Counted from the first letter of the stretch, positions 6,771 to 15,803 are shown. The stretch: DNA of 64,000 nt from Solirubrobacteraceae bacterium (GCA_024711025.1 JANJTP010000051.1:34571-98570), one strand, 5' to 3'. A program made the numbers and translations. Notes: generated from the letters alone by a model not told the origin.

Positions 6771-9641
6771 ATGGCCGACAGCGCCTCAGTCGCGGACCCG
6801 GTGGTCGCGGGCCGCCCCGACGGGGGCTTGCTCCACGAGCGGCTTCTGGCGAGCGAGCGCCTGTTCGCGCAGACCGGCAGCTACCACGGGCTGACCGGGG
6901 CGCTCGAGCTGAAGGAGCGCTCCCCGATCCTCTACGAGAAGATCTTCTCGCGCCTGCGCGGCGGTCTCGTGACCGCACGTGAGACGGCGGTCAACATCAG
7001 CGCGAGCCCGATCGTCAAGGAGCTCGGCGAGCTGTGCTTCGCGCTCTACACGCCGGAGGGTGACTCCGTCGCGCTCTCGACCGGGATCATCGTCCACGTC
7101 CACACGATGTCCGACGCGATCAAGTACATGATCCGTCAGGGCTACGAGACGAACCCCGGGATCGAGCCCGGTGACATCTTCTGCAACAACGACGCGATGG
7201 TCGGCGACGTGCACAACGCCGACGTGCAGACGATCGTCCCGATCTTCTGGGAGGGGGAGCTGATCGGCTGGGCCGGCGGCGTCACCCACGAGCTCGACAT
7301 CGGTGCCCGCACGCCCGGCGGCGTGCCGCTCGGCCCGATCAGCCGCTTCGAGGACGGGATCGACATCCCAGCGCGCAAGATCGGCGCCGGCGACGAGCTG
7401 TTCCGGGACCACGTGCTGGCGGGGATGAAGGGGACGCGCACGCCGCGCTACTGGATGCTCGACGAGCGCACGCGCCTCGCCGGCTGCCACATGGTGCGCG
7501 ACACGGTGCTGCGGGTCGTCGCCGATATCGGGCTGGACGTCTACCGCGACTTCATGCGCGAGGTGATCGAGGACGGGCGGCGCTCGTTCAAGGCCCGGGT
7601 GCGAGAGATGCTGATCCCCGGCACGTACCGCGCGCCGGCCTTCTCCGAGTTCACGTTGGCCGAGGAGCAGATGCTGCCGGAGCACGCGCGGCGCGACTCG
7701 ATGATGCACGCCCCCGTCGAGCTGCGCGTGACGCGCGACGCGACGCTCGAGCTCGACTACGAGGGTGCCTCGAGCTGGGGCTACCACTCCGCCAACTGCA
7801 CGCCCTCGGCGATGCAGGGGGCGCTCTGGGTGCTGCTGACGCAGACGCTGATCTGCAACGACAAGATCAACGACGGCGCCTACTTCGGCCTGCGGACGAA
7901 CTTCCCGCCCGGCTCCTGGGCCAACCACCAGAACCCGCAGGCGTCCACCGGGCTGGCCTGGCACTACCTGATTCCCAGCTACACAGGGGTGCTCAAGTCG
8001 ATCTCGCGGGGGCTGCAGGCCCGCGGGTTCGTCGAGGAGGTGCTGGCGCCCTACGCGATGTCGTCGAACACCTTCCAGGGAGGCGGCATCGACCACTACG
8101 GCGAGCAGTCCTCGACGACCAACTTCGCGGTGTCGTGCGTCGGCGTCGGCGCTCGCATCTACGCCGACGGGCTCGACCACGCGGCGGCGCTGTGGAACCC
8201 GCAGGGCGACATGGGCGACTACGAGATGTGGGAGATCGTCGAGCCGTTCCTGTACCTCGGGGCGAGGGTCAAGCCGAACACCGCGGGAGCCGGGCGCCGG
8301 CGCGGCGGCTCCGGATGGGAGGCGGTGCGCTACGCCTGGAAGACCCCGTTCTTCGAGACGCAGAACCTCGGCAACGGCCCTGTCTTCATCCAGGCCGGGC
8401 TGTGGGGCGGCTACCCCGGCGCGACCGGCTACCGCCACAACGTGCGCGACACCAACATGAAGGAGCTATTCGGGGAGCGCCTGGCGTACCCGGTCTTCGA
8501 CGGCGACCCCGAGTCGTCGGAGATGGAGCGCCTCGTCACCGGCCGGCGCGACTTCGACCAGCGCACCCTGACGCTGCCGGAGACGATGAAGGAGGGCGAC
8601 CTCTACCTCTCGGTGTATCGCGGCGCCGCCGGTCTCGGGGACCCGCTGGAGCGCGATCTCGCCGACGTCCAGGCGGACATCGATGGCAACTACCTCCTGC
8701 CCCGCCTGGCGTCGTCCGTCTACGGCGCCGTGGTCCGCGACGGAGCCGTCGACGTCGAGGGCTCGCTCGTGCTGCGCGAGCGGATGCGTCGCGAGCGCGC
8801 CGAGAGATCGGTCCCGGTGGCGCAGTGGATGGAGGCCGAGCGGCGACGGATCCTCGCCCACCTCGAGCCGCCCGCCGGCGAGGAGGGGGCGGCTCGCGAC
8901 GGCGATTCGTTCATCCCGGTCGTGCAGCACATGTACGCCGAGTCGCTGCGGCTCTCGCCGCGCTGGGCCGCGTTCTTCCGCGGCTTCTGGGACCTGCCCG
9001 CCGACTTCGACTTCCCCGTGGCGACCCCGACCGTCGAGATCTCGCGCCGGCTGCTCGGCGAGGGCCTCGGTGCCACGACGCTCCATCCGGACGACCCGGC
9101 GAGGCCGCAGGGCATCCCGATCGGCCGGCCGGCGGCGGCGGAGAGCGACGTCACCGAGGAGGTGCTCGAGGAGCTGATCGACGGGCGGCTTCCCGAGCCG
9201 CGCGTCCGGGCGATCCAATCCGGCTACAAGGACGCGGACCGCTTCCAGAAGTACGTGCGCGTGCTGCAGCGCCGGGTCCCCTGGCCGGACCGGATCCTGC
9301 TGCCGTTCGGCGAGCACCTGCACATCGTGCAGACGGGCGACGGGCGCCGGATCGTCAAGTGCGACTGCGGCCACGAGTTCCGCGACTACCGGGAGAACTG
9401 GAAGCTCGACGCCCATGTGAACGTGCGGCGGACCGAGCCGGAGCTGCGCGAGATCTACCCGGCGAAGATGCACGGCGACCCGCGCTGGAACGAGTTGCGC
9501 GAGCTGTTCTGCCCCGGCTGCTGGACGCTGCTCGAGGTGGAGGCCGTGCCGCCCGGCTACCCGCTCGTCCACGACTTCACCCCGGACCTCGAGGGCTTCT
9601 ACGAGGAGTGGCTCGGAGAGCCGCTCGCGCCGGTGGCGTGA
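6771..9641 (+). CDS. Acetone carboxylase alpha-like (HyuB) subunit fused to a gamma-like zinc subunit
   Basis: A 956-residue protein with two parts. Residues ~20-785 are a hydantoinase B/acetone carboxylase alpha-type domain (GDIFCNNDAMVGDVHNADVQ, THELDIGARTPGG, TFQGGGIDHYGEQSSTTN). Residues ~790-956 match acetone carboxylase gamma: KCDCGHEFRDYRENWK (Cys ~864, 866), ELFCPGCWTLLEVEAVPPGY (Cys ~914, 917) and DLEGFYEEWLGEPL, a four-cysteine zinc ribbon. In the well-known acetone carboxylases alpha and gamma are separate polypeptides (alpha2-beta2-gamma2). GGAGG lies 10 nt before ATG 6771. No stop separates the parts. With the beta-like gene upstream this would complete a carboxylase; the ketone substrate is unknown. 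Confidence 0.88.
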   Translation: MADSASVADPVVAGRPDGGLLHERLLASERLFAQTGSYHGLTGALELKERSPILYEKIFSRLRGGLVTARETAVNISASPIVKELGELCFALYTPEGDSVALSTGIIVHVHTMSDAIKYMIRQGYETNPGIEPGDIFCNNDAMVGDVHNADVQTIVPIFWEGELIGWAGGVTHELDIGARTPGGVPLGPISRFEDGIDIPARKIGAGDELFRDHVLAGMKGTRTPRYWMLDERTRLAGCHMVRDTVLRVVADIGLDVYRDFMREVIEDGRRSFKARVREMLIPGTYRAPAFSEFTLAEEQMLPEHARRDSMMHAPVELRVTRDATLELDYEGASSWGYHSANCTPSAMQGALWVLLTQTLICNDKINDGAYFGLRTNFPPGSWANHQNPQASTGLAWHYLIPSYTGVLKSISRGLQARGFVEEVLAPYAMSSNTFQGGGIDHYGEQSSTTNFAVSCVGVGARIYADGLDHAAALWNPQGDMGDYEMWEIVEPFLYLGARVKPNTAGAGRRRGGSGWEAVRYAWKTPFFETQNLGNGPVFIQAGLWGGYPGATGYRHNVRDTNMKELFGERLAYPVFDGDPESSEMERLVTGRRDFDQRTLTLPETMKEGDLYLSVYRGAAGLGDPLERDLADVQADIDGNYLLPRLASSVYGAVVRDGAVDVEGSLVLRERMRRERAERSVPVAQWMEAERRRILAHLEPPAGEEGAARDGDSFIPVVQHMYAESLRLSPRWAAFFRGFWDLPADFDFPVATPTVEISRRLLGEGLGATTLHPDDPARPQGIPIGRPAAAESDVTEEVLEELIDGRLPEPRVRAIQSGYKDADRFQKYVRVLQRRVPWPDRILLPFGEHLHIVQTGDGRRIVKCDCGHEFRDYRENWKLDAHVNVRRTEPELREIYPAKMHGDPRWNELRELFCPGCWTLLEVEAVPPGYPLVHDFTPDLEGFYEEWLGEPLAPVA

Positions 9642-11143
9642 TGACGGTGCTGCGGCCGGCCATTCCCCACCGGGCGACCGGCCAGTACGGCCTGTGGATG
9701 GGTCAGGCGCTCGCCGCCGAGGGCGATCCGTCGGTGGTCGAGCTGCGCGAGGAGATCGCCGCCGACGTTTGCATCGTCGGCGGCGGCTTCACCGGCCTGT
9801 GGACCGCGATCCGCACGCTCGAGCTGGAGCCCTCGGCGCGCGTCGTGGTCCTCGAGGCCGACATCTGCGGCTCGGGCGCGTCGGGGCGCAACGGCGGGAT
9901 GGCGCTCTCCTGGTGGCCGAAGCTCGAGACGCTGATCGAGCGGGTCGGCGAGGAAGAGGGCCTGCGGCTCGCCGATCTCTCCGAACAGGCCATCGGCGAC
10001 CTCGAGGCGTTCTGCGCCGCGGAGGGGGTCGACGCCGAGCTGCGGCGCGGGGGCTGGCTGTGGACCGCGACCTCGCGGGCTCAGCTCGGCGCCTGGGAAG
10101 GCGCGGCGGAGGCGGCGGAGAGGCGTGGCCGCCGGCCGTTCGAACGGGTCTCGGCGCAGGAGCTGCGCGAGCGGACCGGATCCCCGGCGCATCTCGGCGG
10201 CGTCTTCGAAGCCTCGGCGGCGACCGTCCAGCCGGCGCGCCTGGCGCGCGGCCTGCGGCGAGTCGCGATCGAGCGCGGCGCGCGCGTCCTCGAGCGCTCC
10301 CCGATGCTGGAGCTCGACCGTGAGTCCGGCCGTGTCCGCACGCCGCACGGTGCCGTGACGGCGGGCTCGATCGTGCTGGCGACCAACGCGTGGCTGGCGG
10401 GCGTGCCGGAGCTGCGCCGCGCCGTCGTCCCGCTGTCGAGCGACGTCATCGCGACGGCGCCGATGGCGGAGCAGATCTCGCGCAGCGGCTGGACCGGGGG
10501 CGAGTCGCTGTCGAACTCCCGTCTGATGGTGCACTACTACCGCACGACCGACGACGGGCGGATCGTCTTCGGGCGGGGCGGCGGCGGATTGGGCGTCCTG
10601 GGACGCTTCGGCGATCGCTTCGACTACGCGCGGCGGCGCGCCGCGTCCATCGAGCGTGACCTCGCGCTCCTCGTGCCGGCGGCACGCGATGTTCCCGTCG
10701 CGGCGGCCTGGGGCGGCGCGGTCGACCGCAGCAGCGACGGCCTGCCGTTCTTCGGCCGGCTCCGCGGCCGAGCGCCGATCCACTACGGCGCGGGCTTCTC
10801 GGGCAACGGCGTCGCCCCGTCGCTGATCGCCGGGCGGGTGCTCGGCTCGCTGGCGCTCGGGCGTGACGACGAGTGGTCGGGCTGCGGGCTGGCGGGCGGG
10901 ATCCCCGGACGGTTCCCGCCCGAGCCGGTGCGGTTCCTGGGCGGGGTCGTGGTGCGCGAGGCGGTGCGGCGCAAGGAGCTTCGCGAGGACCGCGGTGCGT
11001 CCGTCGACGGCATGACGCTGCGGATCGCCGCGCTGGCGCCGTCGGGCTTCTTCAAGGTCTCCAAGGGCGAGCATCCCGAGGAGGCGCGGCAGGGCGAGCC
11101 GGCGGGGTCCCCGGGCGGGCCGGTCGGCGACGGGGGCGCGTAG
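9641..11143 (+). CDS. FAD-dependent amine oxidase-like oxidoreductase (DAO/PuuB family)
   Basis: A 500-residue flavoprotein of the D-amino-acid oxidase/glycine oxidase fold. The FAD-binding beta-alpha-beta is DVCIVGGGFTGLWTAIRTLE (around residues 41-60), followed by EADICGSGASGRNGGMALSW and the C-terminal FAD site (GAGFSGNGVAPSLIAGRVLG). ATG 9641 overlaps the TGA of the carboxylase gene. Family members such as gamma-glutamylputrescine oxidase PuuB deaminate amines to aldehydes. Together with the PuuD-like hydrolase this supports amine catabolism. About 90 residues follow the usual domain end, a Gly/Pro-rich tail of unknown purpose. It is the last gene of the operon. Confidence 0.85.
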   Translation: MTVLRPAIPHRATGQYGLWMGQALAAEGDPSVVELREEIAADVCIVGGGFTGLWTAIRTLELEPSARVVVLEADICGSGASGRNGGMALSWWPKLETLIERVGEEEGLRLADLSEQAIGDLEAFCAAEGVDAELRRGGWLWTATSRAQLGAWEGAAEAAERRGRRPFERVSAQELRERTGSPAHLGGVFEASAATVQPARLARGLRRVAIERGARVLERSPMLELDRESGRVRTPHGAVTAGSIVLATNAWLAGVPELRRAVVPLSSDVIATAPMAEQISRSGWTGGESLSNSRLMVHYYRTTDDGRIVFGRGGGGLGVLGRFGDRFDYARRRAASIERDLALLVPAARDVPVAAAWGGAVDRSSDGLPFFGRLRGRAPIHYGAGFSGNGVAPSLIAGRVLGSLALGRDDEWSGCGLAGGIPGRFPPEPVRFLGGVVVREAVRRKELREDRGASVDGMTLRIAALAPSGFFKVSKGEHPEEARQGEPAGSPGGPVGDGGA

Positions 11144-11160
11144 GCCGGGCGGACGCGGCG

Positions 11161-12081
11161 ATGGGGGCTCTGGCGCTGGCGCTCGTCGCCGCCTCGTGCT
11201 GGGGCCTGGGCGACTTCGTCGCCGGGCTCCAGGCCCGGGCGCGCTCGGCCGCGGCGGTGGTCGCGCTGAGCCAGCTCGTCGGCCTCGCGATCCTCGTCGG
11301 CGTCGTGGCGATCGCGACGCCGCCGGCGCCGACCGCCGAGGACGCGGTCGCCGCGGCGATCGCCGGCCTCGCCGTCGCCGCCGCGATGGTGGCGCTCTAC
11401 CACGGTCTCGCGACCGGGCCGATGAGCGTCGTGGCGCCGCTCAGCGCGACCGGCGCCGGCCTCGCCGCGATCGTCTCGCTTGTCGACGGGGACAGGCCGG
11501 CGGCGGCTCAGCTCGCGGGGATGGCGGTCGCGCTGATCGGCGTGATCGTGGTCACCAGCCGTGCCGAGCACGGGGGTGGGGTCACCCGGCCGGCGATCGG
11601 GGGCGGCGATCGGCAGTCGGCTCAGCCGGGGGCCGGCGGCGGTCGGCCGGGAGCCCGGCCGGCGATCGGAGGCGGCGTCGCGCTGGGCGTCGTCGCCGCG
11701 ATCTCGTTCGGCGTCTACTACGTGGCGATGGAGCGAGCCGCCGCGGGCGGCGTCCTGCAGGCGCTCACGATCGCGCGCGCCGCCGGCGTCTGCGGCCTCG
11801 CCCTGCTGCTCCTGGGCGCCTCCAAGGGCCGCCGGTCGCGCCGGTCGCCCGGCGGCCTGTGGCCGCTCGTCGCGATCGGCCTCCTCGACATGGCGGCGAA
11901 CGCCGGCTATGCGCTCGCCTCGACACTCGGCTCGCTGGGCGTCGTCGCGGTGCTCGCCTCGCTCTATCCCGCCGTGACCGTGCTGCTCGCCGCGGCGCTG
12001 CTGCGCGAGGAGATGCCCGCGCTGCGCGTCGCCGGAGCGATCGGCGTGTTCGCCGGCGTGGCGCTGATGGTCGCGGGCTGA
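11161..12081 (+). CDS. EamA/DMT-family transporter
   Basis: A 306-residue membrane protein with two EamA repeats, each of about five hydrophobic helices. The N-terminal repeat begins ALALALVAASCWGLGDFVAG; the second begins around residue 177 (GVALGVVAAISFGVYYVAME). A Gly/Pro-rich linker of ~35 residues (138-173) separates them. ATG 11161 is 17 bp after the oxidase stop, so it could be part of the same transcript as an exporter of a product, but nothing in the sequence shows a substrate. Confidence 0.8.
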   Translation: MGALALALVAASCWGLGDFVAGLQARARSAAAVVALSQLVGLAILVGVVAIATPPAPTAEDAVAAAIAGLAVAAAMVALYHGLATGPMSVVAPLSATGAGLAAIVSLVDGDRPAAAQLAGMAVALIGVIVVTSRAEHGGGVTRPAIGGGDRQSAQPGAGGGRPGARPAIGGGVALGVVAAISFGVYYVAMERAAAGGVLQALTIARAAGVCGLALLLLGASKGRRSRRSPGGLWPLVAIGLLDMAANAGYALASTLGSLGVVAVLASLYPAVTVLLAAALLREEMPALRVAGAIGVFAGVALMVAG

Positions 12082-12186
12082 GCGGGCCCCGCATGCACCG
12101 CCGTGCGCAGGCGTTGCCCGGGCGGCCGTCCGCGATCCGCTCGACGCCGCTCAAGCTCTCGGCGCGCGCGGCCGATTGACCGGACG

Positions 12187-13353
12187 ATGGCGTTCGATCT
12201 CGACGCGGCGCTGCGCCACCTCGTCTCCGCGGGCGGCTCCGACCTGCACCTGAAGGCGGGGGCGCCGCCGATCGTGCGCGTCGACGGCTCGATGCGACCG
12301 ATCGACGGCCTCGCCGGGCTGACGGCGCAGGAGACCGAGGCGGCGGTCCACCAGATGCTCGGCGACCCCGTGAAGCTGCGCGAGTTCGCCGAGGAGCACG
12401 AGGTCGACTTCTCGTACGCGATCCCGGGCCTCGCGCGCTTTCGCGTCAACGCCTTCCACCAGCGCGGCGACATCTCGCTCGTGCTGCGCGCGATCCCGAT
12501 CTCCATCCGCACGATCGAAGAGCTCGCGCTGCCGGAGGTCGTGCGCGATCTCGCCGACGAGGAGCGCGGGATCGTCCTGCTGACCGGCACCACCGGCTCG
12601 GGCAAGTCGACGACGCTCGCGGCCATGATCGACCACATCAACACGACGAAAGCGCGGCACGTCGTGACGATCGAGGACCCGATCGAGTTCCTGCACGCCG
12701 ACAAGCGCTCGTTGATCAACCAGCGCGAGGTCGGTCAGGACACCGCGTCGTTCAAGCGCGCGCTGCGCCGCGTGCTGCGCCAGGACCCCGACGTGATCCT
12801 GATCGGCGAGATGCGGGACGAGGAGACCGTCCAGACCGCGCTGTCCGCGGCCGAGACCGGGCACCTGGTCTTCTCCACCGTCCACACCGTCGACGCCCCC
12901 GAGACGGTCAACCGGCTGATCGACTTCTTCCCCCCGCACATGCACCAGCAGGTGCGCGCGATGATCGCCGGCACGCTGAGGGGGATCATCTCGCAGCGGC
13001 TCGTGCCCGCCGCGCGGGGCGGGCGGATCGCGGCCTGCGAGATCCTGCGGATGACCGGTCGCGCCCGCGACATGATCATGGACCACACGCAGACCGGCCG
13101 CTTGCCGGAGGTCGTCGCCGACGGTGCCTACTACGGCATGCAGACGTTCGACCAGGCGCTGTTCGGCCACCTGAAGGCCGGGCGCGTGACCATGGAGGAC
13201 GCGATCGCCGCCGCCTCCAGCCCGCACGACTTCAAGCTGCTCGTGGCCGCCGACGGCAAGCGCGGCACGACGATGGAGGACCTCGCCGACGCGGAGTCGC
13301 GTCGCTCGAGCCCCGGCACACCGCCGCCGAGCGCCGTTCGAGCGGCGCTCTGA
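12187..13353 (+). CDS. pilT: Twitching-motility-type ATPase PilT
   Basis: A 388-residue secretion ATPase of the PilT subfamily. It has the N-terminal GGSDLHLKAGAPPIVRVDG segment, Walker A GTTGSGKSTT (around residues 136-145), the Asp box and Walker B region (RQDPDVILIGEMRD) and the His box (GHLVFSTVHT). ATG 12187 gives the expected N-terminus. PilT retracts type IV pili, but no pilin, PilB, PilC or prepilin peptidase gene is near. It may work with pilus genes elsewhere or with another machine. The C-terminal ~35 residues are Ser/Pro-rich. Confidence 0.9.
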   Translation: MAFDLDAALRHLVSAGGSDLHLKAGAPPIVRVDGSMRPIDGLAGLTAQETEAAVHQMLGDPVKLREFAEEHEVDFSYAIPGLARFRVNAFHQRGDISLVLRAIPISIRTIEELALPEVVRDLADEERGIVLLTGTTGSGKSTTLAAMIDHINTTKARHVVTIEDPIEFLHADKRSLINQREVGQDTASFKRALRRVLRQDPDVILIGEMRDEETVQTALSAAETGHLVFSTVHTVDAPETVNRLIDFFPPHMHQQVRAMIAGTLRGIISQRLVPAARGGRIAACEILRMTGRARDMIMDHTQTGRLPEVVADGAYYGMQTFDQALFGHLKAGRVTMEDAIAAASSPHDFKLLVAADGKRGTTMEDLADAESRRSSPGTPPPSAVRAAL

Positions 13354-13447
13354 GCGTTGCTCGGCGCTCAGGCCCCGACTCGGCGGCATCCTCGGGAACC
13401 GACGCGCGCGCGGCGGCGCGATCGACCCGCGTGCGCCCAAAGCTTCA

Positions 13448-13461
13448 GTTGGTAAAGTAAC
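13448..13461 (+). promoter_or_regulatory. Putative promoter/operator of the HxlR gene
   Basis: The sequence GTTGGTAAAGTAAC is an imperfect inverted repeat (GTT...AAC) and includes TAAAGT (13453-13458), a good -10 hexamer only 6 nt before GTG 13465. It is AT-rich against its surroundings. HxlR proteins often repress their own promoter from such sites; autoregulation and a leaderless transcript are inferences. Confidence 0.4.
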
Positions 13462-13464
13462 GGT

Positions 13465-13833
13465 GTGCCGGTCGATCCAGCGTGTCCCGTCTGCCGCACC
13501 GCCGACATCGTGTGCGCGAAGTGGACGCTGCTCATCATTCGCGACCTCGCCGAGGGGCGCTCGCGGTTCTGCGAGCTGGAGCGATCGCTCGCCGGCATCA
13601 GCCCGCGGACGTTGTCGCTGCGCCTGCGCGATCTCGAGCACGAGGGCATCGTCGACCGCCAGACGTTCGCCGAGGTCCCGCCGCGCGTCGAGTACGTGCT
13701 GACCGACAAGGGCGAGGCCCTGATGCCGATCATCGAGGACATGCGCTCGTTCGGCGAGCAGTGGCTCGCCGAGGGGTGCGACTTCGAGGATGCGCAGGCG
13801 GACCTGAGCGGCCGCCAGGCCGCCGCGGTCTGA
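13465..13833 (+). CDS. HxlR-family transcriptional regulator
   Basis: A 122-residue winged-helix regulator of the HxlR (MarR-like) family. The family signature is complete: an N-terminal cysteine pair (CPVCRTADIVCAKWTLLIIRDL), then RFCELERSLAGISPRTLSLRLRDLEHEGIV (recognition helix around residues 40-65) and the wing PRVEYVLTDKGEAL. Such proteins sense electrophiles or redox state, frequently through the conserved N-terminal Cys. It is a single-gene unit; the target may be its own promoter or the neighbouring amidase. GTG 13465 is 6 nt after a -10-like box, so the mRNA is probably leaderless. Confidence 0.9.
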   Translation: MPVDPACPVCRTADIVCAKWTLLIIRDLAEGRSRFCELERSLAGISPRTLSLRLRDLEHEGIVDRQTFAEVPPRVEYVLTDKGEALMPIIEDMRSFGEQWLAEGCDFEDAQADLSGRQAAAV

Positions 13834-14032
13834 GGATCGGCTCGCCGGCGGGGGCGGCCCGATCCGGGGCGGCGCGGCCGGTCGCCCGCGGGCTCGGCCC
13901 GCCGAGCGGCCTGCCGAGCGCCTGCAAGATCCCTCCCGCCGATACCCGCAACCTGGCCGGCGCGGCCGGGTTCCTGCCACCATGGCCCGACGCATGGCAG
14001 GAGGTCGCCGACCACCGGGAGCCGAGTCGCGG

Positions 14033-15694
14033 ATGCGCGAGGAGACCGGCATCGACACCCCCGGCCTGACCCGTCGCACGGCGCTTGCGCTCGGCGCGCT
14101 CGCCGGTGTCGCATCGCTCGCACGCGGCGTCGTCGACCCGATGGAGGCGCTCTCCGCGCCGCGTGGGCTGGGCCTCGCCGTCGGACGAGACGGCTTCGAC
14201 CGAAGCGGGCGCAGCGCGGTGCTGCGCGCGCCGCGGCGCTTCGTCTTGCTCGGCGTGCGCGAGCCGCAGGCCCTGCGGGCGGCGATCGACGTGCGCACCC
14301 GCCGTCGCGGCGGCGCCTGGACGCCGTGGGCGCGGCTCCACGCCGGCGCCGGTCACGCCCCGGACGGCGCCGGCCCCCCGCGAGCGAGCGAGCCGCTCTG
14401 GACGGGGCCCTCCGACGAGCTGCAGCTCCGCGCCGACCGCCGTCCGGCCCGTGACGTGCGGCTCGCGCTCGTCGCGGTGCCCGCGGCGGCGGCGGCGCTC
14501 GCCCAGGCGCGGATCGCGGCGCTGCCCCGCGCGGGGGCTGCGCAGCTCGGCGGCGCGCCGGCGATCGTCCCGCGCGCGGCCTGGGGCGGGAACACCGTCA
14601 AGCCCAAGTATCCGCCGAGCTACGGGCAGGTGCTCGTCGCGGTCGTCCACCACACCGAGCAGCCGGGCAACACGTACACCCGCGAGGAGGCGCCGACGTA
14701 CGTGCTCGGGATCGCCAAGTACCACCGCGACCACAACGACTGGAACGACATCGGCTACAACTTCCTCGTCGACCGCTTCGGGACGATCTACGAGGGCCGG
14801 GCCGGCGGCATCGACCAGCCGGTGATCGGCGCCCACGCGCTGGGCTTCAACTCGTACTCGACCGGCATATCGATCCTCGGCTCGTTCATGGACGTCGAGG
14901 CCCCCGCGCCGGCGCTCGACGCGGTCTCGCGGCTGATCGCGTGGAAGCTGCCGCTGCACGGCAACCCGGTGGTCGGCCAGGTGCTGGTGCCCCACGGCAG
15001 GGACGGCGTGATCCTCGAGCGGATCTGCGGCCACCGCGACGTCAACCAGACCGACTGCCCGGGAGACCGCCTCTACCCGCAGCTCCCCGAGATCCGCGCC
15101 CGGGCGAGCCGGCTCGCCGGGCCGCCGCAGCTCGGCCCGGGCGTGACGCTCGCCGCGGCGTCGCGCACGGTCGGCTACGGCGAGCCCGTGCGCTTCGACG
15201 GCGCCGTGCTCGCGCCGGACAGCAAGCCGCAGGCGAACGTCGCCGTGCGGATCGAGAAGCAGGGCCCGAGCGGCGCCTGGGCGACTATGGCCCAGACGAG
15301 CAGCGGCGCCGACGGGCGCTTCACCGCCGACGTCGTCTGGAAGCGCGGCGCGCTCGTCCGGGCCGTCGCCGAGCAGGCGATCTCGCGGCCGGTCGCGGTG
15401 TCGGTCAGGCCGCTGATCGAGCTGGACGTCGACGCGGCCTCGATCCGGCCGGGGGCGCGCGCCGTGCTGCGCGGCACGATGCGGCCGGCAGGCACCCTGA
15501 CGGTCGTCGTCGAGCGCCGCTCGGGGGGACGCTGGCGCCGGGAGCGGAGCGTCGTGCGGAAGGTCCGTCGTCCCGCGATCGCTCTCGGGATAACGCTGCG
15601 TCGCGCCGGCACGTACCGCCTGCGCGCCACGGCCCGGGCCGGCAGCGGCAGCGTCCGCGTGCCCTCGATCCCGGTGCGCGTGGTTGCGCGCTGA
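14033..15694 (+). CDS. Secreted PGRP-type N-acetylmuramoyl-L-alanine amidase
   Basis: A 553-residue exported amidase. A twin-arginine type signal (TRRTALALGALAGVASLARG) follows a short N-terminus; ATG 14033 places it ~13 residues in, while in-frame ATGs at 13982 and 13994 would lengthen it. Residues ~178-365 form an amidase_2/peptidoglycan-recognition domain: VPRAAWGGN, LVAVVHHTEQPGN (zinc-ligand His), DWNDIGYNFLVDRFGTIYEGR, and ICGHRDVNQTDCPGDRLYPQL (second zinc-site region with the catalytic Lys/Cys-type motif). The C-terminal ~180 residues are two beta-rich Ig-like repeats, probably a wall- or surface-binding part. It cleaves the amide bond between muramic acid and the stem peptide. Confidence 0.88.
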   Translation: MREETGIDTPGLTRRTALALGALAGVASLARGVVDPMEALSAPRGLGLAVGRDGFDRSGRSAVLRAPRRFVLLGVREPQALRAAIDVRTRRRGGAWTPWARLHAGAGHAPDGAGPPRASEPLWTGPSDELQLRADRRPARDVRLALVAVPAAAAALAQARIAALPRAGAAQLGGAPAIVPRAAWGGNTVKPKYPPSYGQVLVAVVHHTEQPGNTYTREEAPTYVLGIAKYHRDHNDWNDIGYNFLVDRFGTIYEGRAGGIDQPVIGAHALGFNSYSTGISILGSFMDVEAPAPALDAVSRLIAWKLPLHGNPVVGQVLVPHGRDGVILERICGHRDVNQTDCPGDRLYPQLPEIRARASRLAGPPQLGPGVTLAAASRTVGYGEPVRFDGAVLAPDSKPQANVAVRIEKQGPSGAWATMAQTSSGADGRFTADVVWKRGALVRAVAEQAISRPVAVSVRPLIELDVDAASIRPGARAVLRGTMRPAGTLTVVVERRSGGRWRRERSVVRKVRRPAIALGITLRRAGTYRLRATARAGSGSVRVPSIPVRVVAR

Positions 15695-15762
15695 GCGCGG
15701 GCGGCGGCTCCTCGCCGGGCGCGGGCACCCGGGCCGTCCGATGCCGGTGGAGTGGCCGACGT

Positions 15763-15783
15763 TGACGAGAACGAGTCTCATCA
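15763..15783 (+). promoter_or_regulatory. Putative Zur/Fur-type operator before the zinc transporter operon
   Basis: A 21-bp near-perfect inverted repeat, TGAcGAGA-5nt-TCTCaTCA. Its inner 15 bp, CGAGAACGAGTCTCA (15766-15780), resembles the TGAnAAnnAnTnTCA pattern of actinobacterial Zur boxes. It lies just before a -10-like TAAGCT (15789-15794) that is 9 nt from ATG 15804, a position where a repressor would block transcription. The Fur-family protein encoded at 22180-22638 is the obvious candidate to bind it; that is inference. Confidence 0.5.
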
Positions 15784-15803
15784 GTCGCTAAGCTGCCCCG
15801 CGG

